DNA of 9,007 nucleotides, taken from the NCBI GenBank assembly GCA_023231365.1, contig JALNVO010000107.1, forward strand, positions 1-9,007. Direction: 5' to 3'. The notes beneath the pieces are model-generated. The model was given only the letters and a program-made list of their open reading frames with translations. It was not told the origin of the DNA and searched no databases. How positions within the stretch are numbered: position 1 is the first letter of the stretch; each line of letters begins with the position of its first letter. Source of the DNA: Fibrobacteraceae bacterium (lineage in GTDB: Bacteria; Fibrobacterota; Fibrobacteria; Fibrobacterales; Fibrobacteraceae). Position numbers and translations under genes: made by a program. Of the stretch, positions 6,901 through 9,007 are shown piece after piece.

Positions 6901-8398
6901 AAGGGTTCTTCGCCTTAAAGGCTAGTTCCGCAATCTTCTCCATCGGAATACCGAGGGATTTCGCATAAGTTTCAATGAAGGAACCACAGCCTGAAGAGCA
7001 GGCTTCGTTGAGGATGATGCCTGTAACGACGCCGTCTTGCACGGAAATGGCTTTCATGTCCTGGCCGCCGATATCCAGAATAAAGGAAACATCGGGGCGG
7101 AGCTTTTGGGCCGCATTGGCGTGTGCCACGGTTTCGACTGTGTGGAAGTCCGCGTGTACGGCGCGGGCGAAAAGCTGTTCTCCGTAGCCGGTGGTGCCGA
7201 CGCCGAGAATATTCAGTTTGCAGCCGTATTCTTCATAGCGGTCTGCAAGGTCTATCAAAGCTTTCTTGAGCACGGCGAGAGGTTCGCCATCGTTGCCCGA
7301 ATAGAAGCCGTCGATGACGTTTTCATTTTCGTCGAGAAGCACCCATTTCGTGGTCGTAGAGCCAGCGTCGATACCTAAGTAAGCATTGACTGTACGCCCT
7401 GGAGCGGGACGCGGATAATTCTTGCTTGCGAGCAGGTGGCGGGAATTAAATAAAGAGTGCTCGGCTTCGTTTGCAAAGAATGGCTCGGTTTTGTCCTTGC
7501 GCTCGGCAAGGCGGTCTTCGTTAAAGTGCCGGAGCATTTCCAGTGAGCCCTCTTCTCGGTAGCCGCAATCTTTGTCGCTGAACATTGTGCCTACGGAAAG
7601 GGCAGCCCCAAAAGCGACTAGCACTTCGGAATGTTCTGGAACGATTGCTTGTTCGCCCTCAAGGCCCAGGCGTTCCTTGAACACGCGCACTAGAGTCGGG
7701 TTGAACGTAAGGGGCCCGCCTTCAAGAATTACTGGCGGCTTGATCTCCATACCTTGCGCGAGGCCGCCGATAGTCTGCTTTGCGATAGCGTGGAAGCTCG
7801 AAAGGGCGATGTCTTCTTTAGCTATGCCTTGGTTGAGCATTGGCTGAATGTCCGTCTTTGCAAATACACCGCATCGCCCGGAAATTTCATAAACTTTCTT
7901 GCCGCGAGAAGCGTAAGACTCAAAAGCTTCTGTCTTAATGCGGAGGAGTCCTGCCACTTGGTCGATGAAAGCTCCTGTACCGCCAGCGCAAACTCCATTC
8001 ATGCGCATATCGCTTGCGATGAGCTTGCCTGTAGTGCGGTCCTTTTCAAAGAACACGACCTTCGCGTCTTGACCGCCGAGTTCAATTGCTACTCGAGATT
8101 CTGGATGACGGGCTCTTACGGCTAGTGCGTTTGCAACGACTTCTTGCACAAAGAAGGATCGGGTTGCTTCGGCAAAAGGTTGTCCACCGCTGCCACAGAA
8201 GGCAACGCCAAAAGTTTTTCCAGGGAACAGTCCATGGGCGTGCGTGAGCACTTCCAGCACCTTTTGCGCCTGCATTGCATTGTGGCGTTCGTAAGTGTAG
8301 TGGAGGAGCTTTTCCGTCGAAGGATCAACGACTGCGATCTTGACCGTGGTGGAGCCGACATCAACGCCGACCCAGAGATCTGTTTTCTGAATACTCAT
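3977..8398 (-). CDS. Fused double acyl-CoA dehydratase activase / DUF2229 / dehydratase-like protein
   Basis: 1473 residues, soluble. Two tandem BadF/BadG/BcrA/HgdC ATPase domains open it. Domain 1 (about 8-272) has phosphate loop DVGSTTVK (13-20), GGQD (108-111), C137 (NGVCAGGTGAF) and C176 (SGRCGVF). Domain 2 (about 340-600) has DAGSTTTK (344-351), GGQD (444-447), C467 (NEACSSGCG) and C506 (GSRCTVF). Each cysteine pair is 39 residues apart, as in Acidaminococcus HgdC (Cys127/166, from memory), where a dimer holds one [4Fe-4S] between subunits. Next is a cysteine cluster C635/C638/C642/C661, a DUF2229-like region (about 715-940) and dehydratase-like segments with further cysteines (C983, C1109, C1142, C1145, C1274, C1412). 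The family uses ATP to push an electron to very low potential for a 2-hydroxyacyl-CoA dehydratase or related double-cubane reductase. Here donor and likely acceptor are fused. Very large activases of this kind are known in anaerobes; the substrate is unknown. ATG 8398 has no clear Shine-Dalgarno but follows a TAAATTTG box. Confidence 0.93.
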   Translation of the reverse strand: MSIQKTDLWVGVDVGSTTVKIAVVDPSTEKLLHYTYERHNAMQAQKVLEVLTHAHGLFPGKTFGVAFCGSGGQPFAEATRSFFVQEVVANALAVRARHPESRVAIELGGQDAKVVFFEKDRTTGKLIASDMRMNGVCAGGTGAFIDQVAGLLRIKTEAFESYASRGKKVYEISGRCGVFAKTDIQPMLNQGIAKEDIALSSFHAIAKQTIGGLAQGMEIKPPVILEGGPLTFNPTLVRVFKERLGLEGEQAIVPEHSEVLVAFGAALSVGTMFSDKDCGYREEGSLEMLRHFNEDRLAERKDKTEPFFANEAEHSLFNSRHLLASKNYPRPAPGRTVNAYLGIDAGSTTTKWVLLDENENVIDGFYSGNDGEPLAVLKKALIDLADRYEEYGCKLNILGVGTTGYGEQLFARAVHADFHTVETVAHANAAQKLRPDVSFILDIGGQDMKAISVQDGVVTGIILNEACSSGCGSFIETYAKSLGIPMEKIAELAFKAKNPSALGSRCTVFMNSSIITEQRDGKQPEDIIAGICRSIIQNVFTKVIRIRNLETLGKVVVVQGGTFKNDAVLRAFEQLTGLIPIRPERPGEMGAIGIALLTKKFMEAKRKENPDAKSSFIGLEAARTFSWDNKPGQICGYCTNHCSRTIVTFSDGSSFVTGNRCERGEVTADPNDPETKRIIAEINKKMLAVPDMVKRTNQLLVKDYAPKQLIPQTGKTIGIPRVLEFWSSLPYWKAFFTSLGYTVVVSRQSDYKLFERGLQSVASDTICFPAKLVHGHVLDLIDKKVDSIFFPVMVALPSDHTKFKATAVCPVVQGYPDVCRNTDDPEHRYGIPMIQPTFHWTDTKLRRSQTIDYFHEIWKLPKKILDQAVTEGEKALNTFRSILIEEGSKILEDVRANGDFAICLAGRPYHADSLINHNIAQHFTQMGIPVLTTESLPGVYDQDVAKHTRMEVKNTFHMRMLGATMLAAKDPTLELVQIVSFGCGHDSILTDEMNRMLHEVSMKELLMLKLDEGDARGPVGIRVKSFIETVRARRKVNYPPKTESPELFAVKYTEEDKSKRRILIPNLSHAFSLLATDYFNSIGYIAESLPMGEKEAFALGKKYVHNDICFPAQVNIGENLLWLKNHPDFPHNKITVGLSKNCENCRAVQYAVLARKALDEAGYADVPIITTGLDTKNMHPGFKLSLDFRLHMLWGLTVMDLVETIYRASRPYEIHKGDTQKVFDHWIPLLMHEIGYTPKQLIAYPKSVLNMLDQAIDDFNKIEVDRTVRKPRVCLLGEILMNYHPGANGHIEDYLMDNGMEVVLPGMMDFFRVDEVVRREKVHRGLIEKPLLNWLVGGITAEIYTYAVKLIQKKAKRYKLYEHHADCYELVHLIGDIIDPTYNTGEGWLIPGEILYNSSKGVNSFIIVQPFACLANHISGRGLTKAVKARYPHIQVLSLDYDPDTSFANIENRLQMLIINARDLEKSNGQGSR

Positions 8399-8405
8399 AG
8401 TGCGC

Positions 8406-8413
8406 CAAATTTA
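8406..8413 (-). promoter_or_regulatory. TAnnTTTG-type box upstream of the giant activase gene
   Basis: TAAATTTG on the minus strand matches TAnnTTTG exactly and ends 7 nt before the ATG at 8398. It continues as TTTGGCG, like the box before the ABC-F gene. No Shine-Dalgarno sequence is visible. Just upstream is a perfect palindrome GAAAATTTTC (8422-8431), and GCGCC (8402-8406) can pair with GGCGC (8434-8438) across it. Promoter function is inferred. Confidence 0.4.
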
Positions 8414-8435
8414 GCAATTTTGAAAATTTTCGGGG

Positions 8436-8591
8436 CGCGTCCCGGCTAAGGGGAACGTGGTTGGGGTCGTCCGCCGGGACCGGGCTGTATTGCGCTAGGC
8501 GGCGAATCCGCCAAGCGCAACGGAGCCTCCCGGGCGAGTCTCCGCCCGTGCGGGTCACCATCCCTCGCGCAGAGGAACTAGCCGTGGCGCG
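8436..8591. repeat. GC-rich intergenic element with imperfect terminal inverted repeats and internal hairpins
   Basis: The ends pair as CGCG (8436-8439) plus CCCGGCTA (8441-8448) with TAGCCGTGG (8579-8587) plus CGCG (8588-8591): 12 base pairs with two single-base bulges. Inside is a strong hairpin (TTGCGCT, A, GGCGG at 8490-8502 against CCGCC, A, AGCGCAA at 8508-8520; 5-nt loop) and a second one (CGGGCG 8531-8536 with CGCCCG 8543-8548). A small hairpin ATCGC/GCGAT (8615-8631) follows. GC content is visibly far above the adjoining A/T-rich leader. The arrangement suggests a dispersed non-coding repeat (MITE- or REP-like) or a structured RNA. Only one copy is in the window, so repetition is inferred from style. 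It occupies most of the 276-base gap 8399-8674, where I see no credible gene. Confidence 0.55.
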
Positions 8592-8674
8592 GAAAGCTCT
8601 TTTTGAAAATTGCCATCGCGAGCGTAGCGATCTTCGCCTTTTGACGGACCCAATCGGTGTTTTTGGCATTTTAG

Positions 8675-9007
8675 TCAAAAGAAACCCCCATGCTGTGCGC
8701 GGGGCTTCCGTATTCTATAGCTATGCTCGGAGTATAGTAAACCGGAAATGGTGACGAGGGCATAGATTCCTTGGACTGGCAAATTCATACCGTCTACGAA
8801 TGCAAGAATCACATCATCTGGTGCCCAAAATATAGATTCCGTGTGATGGACGTAGAGGTCCGCTTTTATGTCCGCGACGTGATCCGGCGTCTTTGCGAAT
8901 GGAAGCACCTGACGATAATTCAGGGTAACGTCCAGAAGGATCACGTCCATCTTGTTCTTGAAATACCACCGAATCAGAGAGTGAGCTTTGCGGTCGGCTT
9001 CTTGAAA
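8675..9007 (-). CDS. Unrecognised protein, C-terminal part only
   Basis: The frame is open from the window edge (first full codon at 9007) to TGA at 8677-8675, giving 110 residues with the N-terminus missing. An internal ATG at 8950 is not needed as the start, because 19 sense codons precede it in frame. The sequence mixes charged and hydrophobic residues (FKNKMDVILLDVTLNYRQV, then ESIFWAPDDVILAFVDGM, then QGIYALVTISGLLYSEHSYR) and looks like a soluble alpha/beta protein. I recognise no family or catalytic motif. The last 11 residues (RKPRAQHGGFF) are encoded by the terminator hairpin and look less natural. A one-base shift near 8730 would give another ending (...SIAIEYGSPAHSMGVSFD, stop at 8673-8671), so a frameshift close to the end is possible. 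Confidence 0.55.
   Translation of the reverse strand, partial: FQEADRKAHSLIRWYFKNKMDVILLDVTLNYRQVLPFAKTPDHVADIKADLYVHHTESIFWAPDDVILAFVDGMNLPVQGIYALVTISGLLYSEHSYRIRKPRAQHGGFF
8678..8708 (-). terminator. Intrinsic terminator of the partial gene at the window's right end
   Basis: On the minus strand GAAGCCCC (8708-8701) pairs with GGGGTTTC (8688-8681) over eight positions including one G-T pair, with a 12-nt loop and then TTTT. It is the best terminator in the window. It lies inside the last codons of the reading frame, and the T run merges with the TGA stop at 8677-8675. Confidence 0.65.

Noticed and set aside
6476..6968. Two plus-strand frames of about 150 codons
   Set aside because: They lie opposite the second activase domain and show no motif; low stop density comes from the real gene's codon use.
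8436..8591. tRNA, known riboswitch or CRISPR repeat
   Set aside because: No cloverleaf with TTCRA arm, no recognised aptamer core, and no regularly spaced direct repeats.
8361..8678. 105-codon minus-strand frame across the GC-rich element
   Set aside because: Extremely rich in Arg and Ser, runs through the inverted repeats, overlaps the giant gene's start in another frame, and resembles the false proteins produced by GC-rich repeats.
8675..8950. Complete 91-residue gene starting at ATG 8950
   Set aside because: The frame is open upstream to the window edge and no ribosome binding site precedes the ATG, so it is more likely the end of a larger gene.

Overview
The window looks like a chromosomal stretch from a Fibrobacter-like bacterium (rumen or gut, FCB superphylum). 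This is an inference from several things together: a secreted family-9 pectate lyase, a clostridial/Bacteroidetes-type YbiT-like ABC-F protein, a giant double-activase protein of the 2-hydroxyacyl-CoA dehydratase type, moderate GC in the genes with very AT-rich gaps, and TAnnTTTG boxes just upstream of start codons. No database search was possible. All the genes I accept lie on the minus strand, so the region is transcribed from high to low coordinates.

Layout in transcription order. (a) 9007-8675: 3' end of an unrecognised gene, closing on a good intrinsic terminator (8678-8708). (b) 8399-8674: no gene. It holds a GC-rich foldable element of about 156 bp (8436-8591) and then an AT-rich leader with a TAAATTTG box 7 nt before the next start codon. 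(c) 8398-3977: a 1473-residue protein that fuses two BadF/HgdC-type ATPase-activase domains, a DUF2229-type region and dehydratase-like cysteine-rich domains. (d) 3980-3432: a 182-residue protein with a transglutaminase-like Cys-His-Asp pattern, starting at TTG inside a TTGA stop/start overlap with the giant gene, so the two probably form a coupled operon. A perfect 10-bp hairpin (3417-3441) overlaps its stop codon and probably ends the operon. (e) 3395-1803: a 530-residue ABC-F protein of the YbiT type whose second nucleotide-binding domain has lost its main catalytic residues. (f) 1837-1486: a small lipoprotein gene interrupted by a single-base frameshift. (g) 1487-1277: an AT-rich gap with a symmetrical A/T-flanked hairpin and a putative promoter and ribosome binding site. 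(h) 1276-1: a secreted polysaccharide lyase family 9 pectate lyase, cut by the window edge.

How the parts relate. The activase and transglutaminase-like genes are the only pair with clear evidence of co-expression. Their joint job is unknown, and the giant protein is the best candidate for undescribed chemistry: ATP-driven low-potential electron transfer with both activase halves and the likely acceptor in one chain. The ABC-F gene is probably a translation factor unrelated to its neighbours. The pectate lyase belongs to plant cell-wall breakdown. I see no CRISPR array, tRNA, rRNA, transposase or phage gene.
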